Assembly (NCBI RefSeq): GCF_031846305.1
Contig: NZ_JAVRHY010000005.1
Location: 217,465 to 281,464 of the forward strand
Direction: 5' to 3'
DNA length: 64,000 nucleotides
DNA from: Spectribacter acetivorans
GTDB lineage: Bacteria; Pseudomonadota; Gammaproteobacteria; Nevskiales; Salinisphaeraceae
Made by a program: the position numbers and the translations under genes. This document shows positions 35,727 to 44,394 of this stretch, piece by piece (positions within the stretch are counted from its first letter, which is position 1; each line of letters opens with the position of its first letter). The notes under the pieces are model-generated. The model made no database searches and was not told where the DNA came from. It saw nothing but the letters and a program-made list of their open reading frames with translations.

Positions 35727-37142
35727 ATGTCAACACAATTGCAAACAATCGATGTAGCCCAGACCCGGCTGGTCAACGCCACATCCAGAGTGGTGCCGAT
35801 GCATTTGCAGATCCAGGCACTGAAGTTGCTGGTGAGGGCGAAGAAGAGGATCTTCGGCCCGCGCAGGCCCCCGGTCCACTTCGTTGAAACGCCCGTTCCC
35901 GATGTCAACACGCTGGCGCTCGAGGACATCGACCTCAGCAACCCCTTCCTGTACCGGCAAGACCAGTGGCGCGCCTATTTCAAGCGGCTGCGTGACGAGG
36001 CGCCCGTGCACTACCAGAAGAACAGTCCCTTCGGGCCGTTCTGGTCGGTGACGCGCTACGAGGACATCCTGTTCGTGGACAAGCATCACGAGCTGTTTTC
36101 CTCCGAGCCGATCATCGTGCTGGGGGACTTCCCGGAAGGGATGCCCGTGGAGATGTTCATCGCGATGGACCCGCCCAAGCATGACGTGCAGCGCCGGTCG
36201 GTCCAGGGCGTGGTGGCGCCGCAGAACCTCAAGGAAATGGAAGGGCTGATCCGCAGGCGCACCGGGGATGTGCTCGACAACCTGCCCCTGGATGAGCCCT
36301 TCAACTGGGTGCCGGTGGTATCGAAGGAGCTGACGGGGCGCATGCTGGCAACGCTGCTGGATTTCCCGTACGAGCAACGGCACAAGCTGATCGACTGGTC
36401 CGATCGAATGGCCGGCACGACAGCAGCGACCGGCGGTGAATTCGATGATGAAGAGAACATGTTCGAAGCCGCCGCCGAGATGGCCTGGGCCTTCTCCCAG
36501 CTGTGGCGCGACAAGGAGGCCCGTCGCGCGGCGGGGGAGCCGGCCAGCTTCGATCTGATCAGCCTGCTGCAGAGCAGCGACGACACGAAGGACATGATCA
36601 ATCGTCCGATGGAATTCATCGGCAATCTGGCCCTGCTGATCGTCGGTGGCAATGACACCACGCGAAATTCCATGAGCGGCGGTGTTCTGGCCCTGAACGA
36701 GTTCCCGGAGGAATTCGCCAAGCTGAAGGCGAACCCGGCGCTGATTCCGAGCATGGTCTCGGAAATCATTCGCTGGCAGACCCCGCTGGCACACATGCGA
36801 CGGGTCGCCACGCAGGATGTGGAACTGGGCGGCCAGACCATCAGGAAGGGCGACAAGGTCGCGATGTGGTTCGCATCCGGCAATCGCGACGAACGCAAGT
36901 TCGAGGATCCCGATCGATTGATCATCGATCGCAAGGGGGCACGCAACCATCTCTCCTTCGGCTACGGCATCCACCGCTGCATGGGCAACCGCCTGGCCGA
37001 ATTGCAACTGCGCATCCTCTGGGAGGAGCTGCTCAAGCGCTTCGAGAACATCGAGGTCGTCGACGAGCCCGAGCGGGTGCAGTCCAACTTCGTGCGGGGC
37101 TATTCGAGGTTGATGGTGAAACTAACGGCGAATCCGCAGTAG
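35727..37142 (+). CDS. Cytochrome P450, CYP153-like alkane hydroxylase
   Basis: 471 residues from the ATG at 35727. The I-helix reads GGNDTTRNSMSGGVLALNE, the ExxR helix is SEIIRWQTPLAHMRR, and the heme loop is FGYGIHRCMGNRLAE with the cysteine ligand near 418. These are hallmark sequences of the bacterial CYP153 family, soluble terminal hydroxylases of medium-chain alkanes, alicyclic compounds and fatty acids. It follows its ferredoxin and precedes a ferredoxin reductase, the standard three-component set. It appears intact. Confidence 0.93.
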   Translation: MSTQLQTIDVAQTRLVNATSRVVPMHLQIQALKLLVRAKKRIFGPRRPPVHFVETPVPDVNTLALEDIDLSNPFLYRQDQWRAYFKRLRDEAPVHYQKNSPFGPFWSVTRYEDILFVDKHHELFSSEPIIVLGDFPEGMPVEMFIAMDPPKHDVQRRSVQGVVAPQNLKEMEGLIRRRTGDVLDNLPLDEPFNWVPVVSKELTGRMLATLLDFPYEQRHKLIDWSDRMAGTTAATGGEFDDEENMFEAAAEMAWAFSQLWRDKEARRAAGEPASFDLISLLQSSDDTKDMINRPMEFIGNLALLIVGGNDTTRNSMSGGVLALNEFPEEFAKLKANPALIPSMVSEIIRWQTPLAHMRRVATQDVELGGQTIRKGDKVAMWFASGNRDERKFEDPDRLIIDRKGARNHLSFGYGIHRCMGNRLAELQLRILWEELLKRFENIEVVDEPERVQSNFVRGYSRLMVKLTANPQ

Positions 37143-37343
37143 GCCGGGTAAGCGTCAAACCGCCGGCACATCGCCGAGCGCAGTAGTTTTGCAGAGTTGC
37201 TTGATCGATCCATCCGAACGGGGTTTCGCGGCCATTGTGGCTACTGCATGACCCTTCGGGGTAAATGCGAGGTCGTCGCCAGCACGGCGAAAGTGTCTGC
37301 GCGATCGTCCGCCAACCGCAGGCACGGTTAATAGAGAGAGGCC

Positions 37344-38565
37344 ATGGCGAACAAAGGGAAGGATGCGACGGTCATCGTTGGCGGCAGGCACGCTTCTGAC
37401 GACCCTCATTCAGAAGCAATGGCCGCATGAGGCGGTCCTCATAAGCGACGAGCCCCTTCCGCCGTACCAGCGTCCGCCCCTGTCCAAGGACTACCTGGCG
37501 GGCAAAACGGCACGTGAGTCACTGTACCTGAGGCCGCACTCGATGTACGAGAACGCAGGCCACCGACTGCGGCTCGGCGAGCGCGTCGAGCGCATAGACC
37601 GGGTCAACAAGACCGTTGAGCTGTCGGACCAGAGCACCCTGGGGTACGATCGACTTGTCTTGGCCACTGGCGCACGCGTTCGACGCCTAAACGCACCCGG
37701 CGCCGACTTGGAGGGCATTCATTATCTGCGCGACATAGCAGACACGGATGCCCTGCGTAGTCAATTGAGCCCGGGGCAACGCTTGGTCATCGTAGGCGGC
37801 GGCTACATCGGCCTGGAGGTGGCCGCCATCGCCGTCAAGGGTGGCCTCAAGGTCACGGTGCTGGAAGCCGCCGGGCGCGTCATGCAACGTGTCACAGGCC
37901 CTGAAATCTCGGCATTCTTTCTCGCCAAGCACCGTGATGCCGGCGAGGAAGTGCGCCTGGACACCTCGGTAATCGGCTTCGAAGCCGACGACGACGGCCA
38001 TGTGGCCGGCGTGGCGGTGGCGGACGGCAGCACCGTGCCGGTCGACGTGGTGCTCGTCGCGGTCGGCATCACGCCGGAAACCGCCCTGGCTGAATCCGCC
38101 GGTCTGCCCTGTGATGACGGCATTCTCGTCGACGAGTATGTGCGCAGCGGCGATCCCGCCATCCTGGCGATTGGCGACTGCACCCGCCACAGGAATGTTT
38201 TCTTCGAGCAGCCCCAGCGGATGGAGTCAGTCGCCAACGCGGTCGATCAAGCCCGTACCGCGGCGGCCACCCTGATGGGGGACGACAAGCCCTACGATGC
38301 CGTCCCATGGTTCTGGTCAAACCAGTACGACGTACGCCTGCAGATGGTGGGTCTGTCCAAAGATCATGATGAGCGGGTGGTGCGGGGCAACCCCAGGGAC
38401 GGGGCGTTTGCGGTGTTCTATATGCGCGAAGGCCATCTTGTCGCTGTGGATGCGGTAAACCTGCCCATCGCTTTTATGGTGGGGAAGAAGCTCGTCTACC
38501 AGCACAGAGACGTCGATGCCGAGGCATTGAGTGATCCCGATATCGAATTGAAGTCTTTGGTCTGA
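37344..38565 (+). pseudogene. Ferredoxin reductase (P450 type), frameshift in FAD motif
   Basis: The ATG at 37344 has a GAGAGG ribosome-binding site and begins MANKGKDATVIVGG, the expected start of a putidaredoxin-reductase-like flavoprotein. Immediately afterwards the frame shifts; the rest (from about 37390, AGTLLTTLIQKQWPHE onward to 38565) is in another frame. About seven bases of the GxGxxG FAD-binding turn seem to be missing. The remaining about 390 residues are otherwise normal, with VIVGGGYIGLEVAA (NADH site) and AIGDCTRH. As read, no intact FAD fold can be made. Confidence 0.75.
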
Positions 38566-38638
38566 CGCATGCCGAGACTGCCGTCCGTGAACCTGGAGCC
38601 CTCCCGCGGCATGGCAGCGGAGAGTCGGGTATTACCTT

Positions 38639-38800
38639 CTATTCAAGGCGGAGCTTGTCCTGTGCATCGCTCTCTCGACGGCATCGGCTGAGTAAATCGA
38701 GGTGCATGCCGATATCCCATCCGGCCTGGGCCACATTACTATCTGCGTGACGGGACAACTCAACGACTTCTTGCATAAAGTCGGGACTGTATCTTGTTCG
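38639..38800 (-). pseudogene. IS3-family transposase OrfA remnant
   Basis: A reading of about 52 codons gives RYSPDFMQEVVELSRH, then VAQAGWDIGMHLDLLSR and CRRESDAQDKLRLE before a stop, the helix-turn-helix start of an IS3-family OrfA. The start and OrfB are missing. It lies inside the transposon near its right end and must have arrived before or after the cargo was assembled. Confidence 0.75.
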
Positions 38801-38970
38801 CTAGGGATATGGGTGTCCTTTTCAGACACTGTGGTCTGTTTCTTAAGTGTCCGTGACGGAGAATTGAACGTCACGCTGTGTTCCAGTTTACGACCCGACA
38901 CTCACACAGGGATTGCCCACATACCATTCTATTTTACAGATTACATGTCACACGCGGAGTTGTCATCGAA

Positions 38971-38993
38971 CCCACACTGTATTCCGGATACCC
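38971..38993 (-). repeat. Right terminal inverted repeat of the transposon
   Basis: Read inwards on the minus strand it begins GGGTATCCGGAAT, identical over 13 bases to the left end at 26998, with partial similarity for the next ten. Confidence 0.85.
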
Positions 38994-39001
38994 TTTTAAA
39001 C
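38994..39001. repeat. Target-site duplication, right copy (TTTTAAAC)
   Basis: Exact copy of 26990-26997. Removing the transposon and one copy restores a continuous sequence ...AGGCC-TTTTAAAC-CCCTGG. Confidence 0.9.
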
Positions 39002-39227
39002 CCCTGGCCCCGCCCCGTGAGGACGAGCCCATCACGGTCTTGCCGCCGAGCTTTCTTGCGACGTATCAAACGAACAGCGAAAGAATACGACTACGCATGT
39101 TCAACTCCAGGGCTGCGGCAAATACGGGCGTCTGAATCCTGTTGGCGGGCGGGTCACGCTAAACCGTGCCCTGTCGACGAACAGTCAGGTGTACTGGGTG
39201 CGAAATTCGACTTTGGACCATGCCAAT

Positions 39228-40616
39228 TCAAGCCTCCAATTCCTCGTTCCGATGGTTATTGGAGTCTGTTGTCGATGTGCGATCGCCCCTGACAGAACCT
39301 GGCTGGCTTTGCACGCGGAGTGTCCACCACAGAATAGCTAATCCGATAACGGCTGCTGCAAGGGAGCCGGCCAGGATTCCAAGCCGTGCCACGACAGCAG
39401 CCGACTGCCCGGGAAATGCGAGGCTGGTCAGGAACAAGGCTACCGTGAAGCCGACACCTGCTAGCAAGCCCAGGCCAACCATCGCCGGCCAGGAAACGCC
39501 AGCCGGCAAGCTGGCATTAACCAGTTGCTTGGCCAGCCAGGCGAAGGCCAAGATTCCCAGCGGTTTGCCCACCAGCAACCCGAGCGCGACGCCGGCGAAT
39601 ATCCTGAAATTGCCATCAGCAGATAAATCGGCAGCTCCCAGTTCAACACCGGCATTGGCCAGCGCGAACAGCGGCATGATCAGGTAGAGCACCCAGGGCT
39701 CGAGTTGGTAACGCAAGATATCCAACGGTGCCAACGCCCCGCGCTCAGCGGTTGCCAGCTCACGTTTCAGGCGCCAATTCGGCGTATCCTGGCTGCGGAG
39801 TAGGTGCGGAATACGCGCAGCCGCTTCTCGGCTTCGTCCCTTCCTGTGCCGAGGCACCGACAACGGCGTCATCAAACCCAGCAGTACACCCGCAACCGTG
39901 GGATGAACGCCGGATTTTTCCATCGCCAGCCAGATTGCCGCGCCCGCTAGCCAGTACGGGAGGAAGCTCCGAACCCCCGCCGATCGCATCCCCCAAACCA
40001 GCAGTAGACCTCCGCCCGCGGCAAGCAACGGGCCGGCAGCAATCTTGCTGCTGTAGAACAACGCGATCACGAGGATGGTGCCGATATCGTCGATCACGGC
40101 CAATGCCAATAGAAGTGCCCGCAGCCCGACGGGCACCCGCCGCCCCAACAAACTCAATAACGCAATGGCGAAGGCCACATCCGTCGCCATAGGCACCGCC
40201 CAGCCTGTCGCCGCGTCGCCCTTCGCGTTGAACGCCAAGTAGATCGCTACCGGCACCAACATGCCGCCCACAGCCGCGGCCAGCGGCAGCACCGCGGTAT
40301 GCCAAGAAGACAGGGACCCCCGGGCGAACTCGTGCTTAACTTCCAGGCTGATCTGCAAGAAAAAGACCGTCATCACCGCATCGTCGATCCAATCATGCAC
40401 CGACAACGATAAGGACCAGTCGCCGAGACGAATCGCCAGTTCCGTATTCCAGAAGCCGGCGTAACTGGGCAAGGCTTCGACATTGGCCCAGGCAAGCGCT
40501 GCCATGGCGGTCGCCACCAACAAGATACCGCTGGAGGGCTCGTAGGCAGCAAATTGGCGCAGTGGATACGCCAAACGACCAGCCAGGCTTTGCCTTGTAT
40601 TCGGTGATAACTGCAT
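39228..40616 (-). CDS. nhaA: Na+/H+ antiporter NhaA
   Basis: 462 residues from the ATG at 40616. It has eleven or twelve membrane helices. The ion-binding pair of aspartates is in AVIDDIGTILVIALFYS (about 170-186), preceded by VPMATDVAFAIALLSLLG and followed later by GLLAGVGFTVALFLTSLAF. It expels sodium in exchange for two protons across the inner membrane. It stands alone between the transposon scar and the second czc operon. Confidence 0.95.
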   Translation of the reverse strand: MQLSPNTRQSLAGRLAYPLRQFAAYEPSSGILLVATAMAALAWANVEALPSYAGFWNTELAIRLGDWSLSLSVHDWIDDAVMTVFFLQISLEVKHEFARGSLSSWHTAVLPLAAAVGGMLVPVAIYLAFNAKGDAATGWAVPMATDVAFAIALLSLLGRRVPVGLRALLLALAVIDDIGTILVIALFYSSKIAAGPLLAAGGGLLLVWGMRSAGVRSFLPYWLAGAAIWLAMEKSGVHPTVAGVLLGLMTPLSVPRHRKGRSREAAARIPHLLRSQDTPNWRLKRELATAERGALAPLDILRYQLEPWVLYLIMPLFALANAGVELGAADLSADGNFRIFAGVALGLLVGKPLGILAFAWLAKQLVNASLPAGVSWPAMVGLGLLAGVGFTVALFLTSLAFPGQSAAVVARLGILAGSLAAAVIGLAILWWTLRVQSQPGSVRGDRTSTTDSNNHRNEELEA

Positions 40617-40934
40617 TAGCTGGTTACGACGACGCAATCATTTTTGCAAAGAAAAGCAAGGCGTTCGTCGTTGTACTGATCTATGTCGCGGCCAAACCGA
40701 CACTTGCCGATAACGTGACAGGTGATGTTGGCGGTCATTGCCGAAATGCGGGGCAGTATCGTCACGCCACTCCCCCGCTGCTTCCATTCTTGCGGCGTTG
40801 GGATCGCCCGCAGAGAGTTGCTTTCCGGATGGGCAGAAAGGAGATGTGCGCCGCCTGCCCCACCGAGCACGCCGCCAGCCGGAAGATGGCGCTGAGTAAC
40901 GACGCCGGAAGGTGCCACCGGTAATTGATTCCAC
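40617..40934. other. Gene-free gap between nhaA and the PII-like gene
   Basis: About 318 bases. Open frames on both strands exist, but none shows a ribosome-binding site or a recognisable protein. It probably holds the nhaA promoter; no clear box was identified. Confidence 0.5.
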
Positions 40935-41267
40935 TCATCGCAGTACCGCCATATCGCCACGCGCGCCGTCAGCTATGCGGATGGCTTCGCGCAGCTCGGT
41001 AACGAACACCTTGCCGTCGCCGGGATGGCCCTCCCCGGTGCGGGCCTGTGCAAGAATGGTTTCTACCACGGGCGCGACCAACTCATCCGGCACGTCGATT
41101 TCCAGCTTGGCCATGTCTGTTTTGGTCAGGGGGGCATCTTTTGCGGCGTGGTGCCCGAAGCCTTGGACATCGACGATCGCGATACCCGGCAGACCTTCGA
41201 TCGTGTTGAGGCTGTCAAGTACCGCATCAAGCATGTTCTTCCGGACATAAGCTTTAATTTCCTGCAT
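40935..41267 (-). CDS. PII-like (GlnB-fold) protein of a metal-efflux operon
   Basis: 110 residues from the ATG at 41267, with AAGGAGG about 9 bases upstream. MQEIKAYVRKNMLDAVLDSL followed by GIAIVDVQGFGHH matches the first strand and helix of PII signalling proteins. The T-loop is short and lacks the uridylylated tyrosine, while GEGHPGDGKVFV matches the nucleotide loop. Genes of this subgroup often follow CzcA/CusA genes. It lies 14 bases after czcA and may sense ATP or metal to tune the pump; this is inferred. Confidence 0.8.
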   Translation of the reverse strand: MQEIKAYVRKNMLDAVLDSLNTIEGLPGIAIVDVQGFGHHAAKDAPLTKTDMAKLEIDVPDELVAPVVETILAQARTGEGHPGDGKVFVTELREAIRIADGARGDMAVLR

Positions 41268-41280
41268 GATCCTGCCCTCC

Positions 41281-44200
41281 TTAAATTTCGACTTCACGCC
41301 GCGGCTCGGCGAACCACTTATAAACCGCCGGCAGCACGAGCAATGTCAGCAAAGTGGATGTAATGAGTCCGCCAACCACCACCGCGGCGAGCGGCCGTTG
41401 CACGTTGGCGCCGATGCCATTGGCCAGGAGCAGTGGCAGCAAGCCCAGAATGCTGGTTAATGCAGTCATCAATACCGGCCGCAAGCGATGTTCAGCGCCC
41501 GTGCGAACTGCCTCCTCCATCTCCATACCCTCATTGCGAAGCTGGTTGATGTATTCGACGAGAACCACGCCGTTGAGCACCGCTACGCCGAATACTGCGA
41601 TGAAGCCAACGGCTGCAGGTACCGAGACATAGAGTCCGGATATCCAGAGTGCAAAGATGCCGCCGGTTATTGCAAAAGGCACGTTGAGAAAAATTAGAGT
41701 CGCGTAGCGCAGACTATTAAAAGCACTAAACAACAGCAGAAAGATCAGTCCCAGCGTGGTGGGCACTACCAGGGTGAGCCTTTTCATCGCGCGTTCCTGA
41801 TTCTCGAACTGGCCGCCGAACTCAACAAAATAGCCCGGCGGCATGTCGATTTCTTCAGCAATGCGCTGACGTAAGTCTTGGACAACGCCGCCCATGTCAC
41901 GTCCCCGCACATTCATTTGCACGTAAATGCGGCGGCTGGCATTCGAGCGCGATATCTTCTTGGGCCCGGTGTAGATCGACACGTCGGCCACGCGCGACAG
42001 CGGAATCGTGGCACCGTCGGTGGTTTGCAACGGTAGTTGCCGGATTACATCCAGGCGCTCCCGCTGGTCCTCCTGCAGCCGCAGGAAGATGTCGAAGCGG
42101 CGAATGCCGTCGAATACCAGCCCGACTGAATCGCCGCCGACGCCTACCGAAAGCGTATCCATCACCTTATCCACGGAAATGCCGTAGCGTGACAGAGCGT
42201 CGCGGTCCGGCTTGACCACTATCTGGCGCTTGCCACCCTGCTGCTGCTTGCGCACATCGGTGGCACCGGGTACGTTCTTTGCCAGCGCTTCGACCTGATC
42301 GCCCACCTCGGAGAGCTTGTCCAGGTCTTCACCAAAGATGGATGCGACAAGCTGGGCTTGTACGCCGGACAGAAGCTCGTCGGTGCGCAGCTGAATCGGC
42401 TGGGAGAAGTTATTTGCTAAGCCCGGAATCTGTGCCGAAACCCGCTCGGCCATGGCCGACTGCAGTTCTTCGTAATCTCGGCCTGATTTCCATTTGCCCA
42501 GGGGTTTCAGAGTAATGACCGTGGCGACCACGTTGACTGGTTCGGGGTCACCGCCAACCTCGGCGCGCCCGATCCGGGAGTATGTGCCGGTTACTTCGGG
42601 AAAGCCTTTGATTACGGACTGAATGCGCTTACCGTATTCAATGGCCGACTCGAGACTGGCACCCGCTGGCAGGGTGGACCTAACCATCATGGTGCCCTCG
42701 CGCAGGGTGGGTACGAATTCCGTACCCAAACTTGGAAAGGTCAGCACGCTGGCGCTGAACAGGACCACCGTGACGCCGAGCACCAACGCCGGAAATTGCA
42801 GCGCGGCATCGCGAATCGGCCGGTAGCCTGCCTTGATCCAGCCCACGAGCCTAGGCTCGCCGTGCGCGCTCCCCTTTTTGAACAACAGTGAGACCATGAC
42901 CGGCGCCAGCGTCAGCGCCACAATCAAGGCGCCGAACAACGCAAAACTGATGGTGTAGGCCATGGGCGAGAAGAGCTTTCCCTCCACGCCCTGGAGTGTG
43001 AACAGCGGCAGGAATACGATGATGATGATGCTTACCGCGAACACAATCGGCCGTGCGACCTCTCGCGAGGCCTCGCTGACCAGGCGCAGCATGGAAACGT
43101 TTTGAGCGGATCGCGTTTCTAGGTGGCGAAAGATGTTCTCGGTAATGACCACCGAGCCGTCTACCACCATGCCGATGGCAATGGCTAGGCCACCGAGGCT
43201 CATCAGGTTGGCGGATAGGCCGACGATATTCATCGCAATGAACGCGACCAGAACGGAGAGCGGCAGGCTCGCGACCACGATCAGGGTCGAGCGCAGATTT
43301 CCCATGAACAAGTACAACACCACCAGCACCAGCAGTGAGCCTGTTAACAAAGCGCCCTGCACCGTGCCGATGGCTTGCTCAACCAGACTGCCCTGCGAAT
43401 AGAAAGGCGATATTTGTAAGCCTTCCGGTAGAGACTTATTGATTTCGGCGACCTTCGCCTCGACGTCTGCGAGAACTTTTTGCGTATTGGTGTCGATCAA
43501 CTTGAACACATAGCCGCCGGCGGATTCTTCACCGTTGGCCACCTGCGCGCCGCGCCGAATGGCGGCGCCGAAACCCACTTCCGCGATATCGCCAACATAG
43601 ACCGGATTGCCGTTGCGCTCGGCCACGATGATGCCGCGCAGGTCGTCCAGCCCCGCCTCACCGGAATCGACCCAGCCGTAGCCGCGGATGATGTACTCCT
43701 CGCCGCCGCGGTTGATGAACGATGCGCCCACATTGCGGTTGTTGGCGGCCAGGGCCTCGCGCACGTCGGCCACGCTCAGGTCACGCGCCAGCAGGGCATT
43801 CTGATCAAGCTTTACCTGGTATTGCTTCTCGTATCCGCCGATGGACAGCACCCCGGTCACGCCCGGCACCGTGCGCAACTGAGGCTTGACTATCCAGTCC
43901 TGAAAGGTGCGCTTTTCCATCAGCGAGTAGTTCTCGCCTTCCAGGGTGTACTGCATGATGCGGCCCAGTCCGGTGGTGATCGGGCCGAGTTGCGGCTCGC
44001 CCAACCCCGGCGGAATACCGCGGCGGGCCTCGGCCAGGCGCTCCAGCACCAGTCGCCGGGCAAAGTAGATGTCGGTGCCGTCCTCGAAATAAACGTCCAC
44101 CCGGGACAGCCCGAATATCGAGGTGGATTGCACCTTCTCGAGTTGCGGCAGGCCGTACATGCTGATCTCGATGGGATAGGAGATCAGCGTCTCCACATCC

Positions 44201-44376
44201 ACCGGCGACAGGCCTTCGCTGGCGGTATAGATCTGCACCAGCGTCGGCGTAGCGTCCGGGAAGGCATCCACCGGCAGTTGCTTGAGCGACAGATAGCCGC
44301 CCAGGGCAAGGCCGGCGACGGCGACCAGTACCAGCAGGCGGTTGTTGAGTGCGTAACGGACGAGTCCGTCGATCAT
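41281..44376 (-). CDS. czcA: CzcA/CusA-like heavy-metal efflux RND transporter (second copy)
   Basis: 1031 residues, complete, with two sets of six membrane helices and the usual periplasmic loops. The helix-IV motif is IGMVVDGSVVITEN with a single aspartate, unlike the VDDA form of the first copy, which points to a different HME subgroup. The start MIDGLVRYALNNR is standard. It lies third in a minus-strand czcI-like, czcC, czcB, czcA, PII-like operon. Confidence 0.93.
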   Translation of the reverse strand: MIDGLVRYALNNRLLVLVAVAGLALGGYLSLKQLPVDAFPDATPTLVQIYTASEGLSPVDVETLISYPIEISMYGLPQLEKVQSTSIFGLSRVDVYFEDGTDIYFARRLVLERLAEARRGIPPGLGEPQLGPITTGLGRIMQYTLEGENYSLMEKRTFQDWIVKPQLRTVPGVTGVLSIGGYEKQYQVKLDQNALLARDLSVADVREALAANNRNVGASFINRGGEEYIIRGYGWVDSGEAGLDDLRGIIVAERNGNPVYVGDIAEVGFGAAIRRGAQVANGEESAGGYVFKLIDTNTQKVLADVEAKVAEINKSLPEGLQISPFYSQGSLVEQAIGTVQGALLTGSLLVLVVLYLFMGNLRSTLIVVASLPLSVLVAFIAMNIVGLSANLMSLGGLAIAIGMVVDGSVVITENIFRHLETRSAQNVSMLRLVSEASREVARPIVFAVSIIIIVFLPLFTLQGVEGKLFSPMAYTISFALFGALIVALTLAPVMVSLLFKKGSAHGEPRLVGWIKAGYRPIRDAALQFPALVLGVTVVLFSASVLTFPSLGTEFVPTLREGTMMVRSTLPAGASLESAIEYGKRIQSVIKGFPEVTGTYSRIGRAEVGGDPEPVNVVATVITLKPLGKWKSGRDYEELQSAMAERVSAQIPGLANNFSQPIQLRTDELLSGVQAQLVASIFGEDLDKLSEVGDQVEALAKNVPGATDVRKQQQGGKRQIVVKPDRDALSRYGISVDKVMDTLSVGVGGDSVGLVFDGIRRFDIFLRLQEDQRERLDVIRQLPLQTTDGATIPLSRVADVSIYTGPKKISRSNASRRIYVQMNVRGRDMGGVVQDLRQRIAEEIDMPPGYFVEFGGQFENQERAMKRLTLVVPTTLGLIFLLLFSAFNSLRYATLIFLNVPFAITGGIFALWISGLYVSVPAAVGFIAVFGVAVLNGVVLVEYINQLRNEGMEMEEAVRTGAEHRLRPVLMTALTSILGLLPLLLANGIGANVQRPLAAVVVGGLITSTLLTLLVLPAVYKWFAEPRREVEI

Positions 44377-44394
44377 GATGTGCTCCCTGCCAGA

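Larger units (their letters stand above)
26998..38993. mobile_element. ISL3-type transposon of about 12 kb with catabolic cargo
   Basis: The 11,996-bp segment starts with GGGTATCCGGAAT and ends with its exact reverse complement, and it is flanked by a perfect 8-bp direct repeat. The ISL3-family transposase (27123-28472) lies 125 bases inside the left end. Cargo: the alpha/beta hydrolase, acyl-CoA dehydrogenase, thiolase, two thioesterases, the transglutaminase-like protein, the AraC regulator, ferredoxin, P450, ferredoxin reductase and an IS3 remnant. No inverted repeat was found just upstream of the transposase, so the whole unit, not a simple IS, appears to have moved. ISL3 elements with passenger genes are known (ISPpu12-like). 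Confidence 0.85.
38566..39227. other. Non-coding stretch: IS3 remnant, right transposon end, pre-insertion flank
   Basis: No intact gene. It holds the IS3 OrfA remnant (38639-38800), a CGTGACG-CGTCACG inverted repeat around 38862-38885, the right transposon end and target duplication (38969-39001), and about 225 bases of older island sequence leading to nhaA. Confidence 0.7.

Noticed and set aside
40638..40934. Open frames in the nhaA-PII gap
   Set aside because: No start signal, no recognisable features, and competing frames on both strands; treated as spacer.
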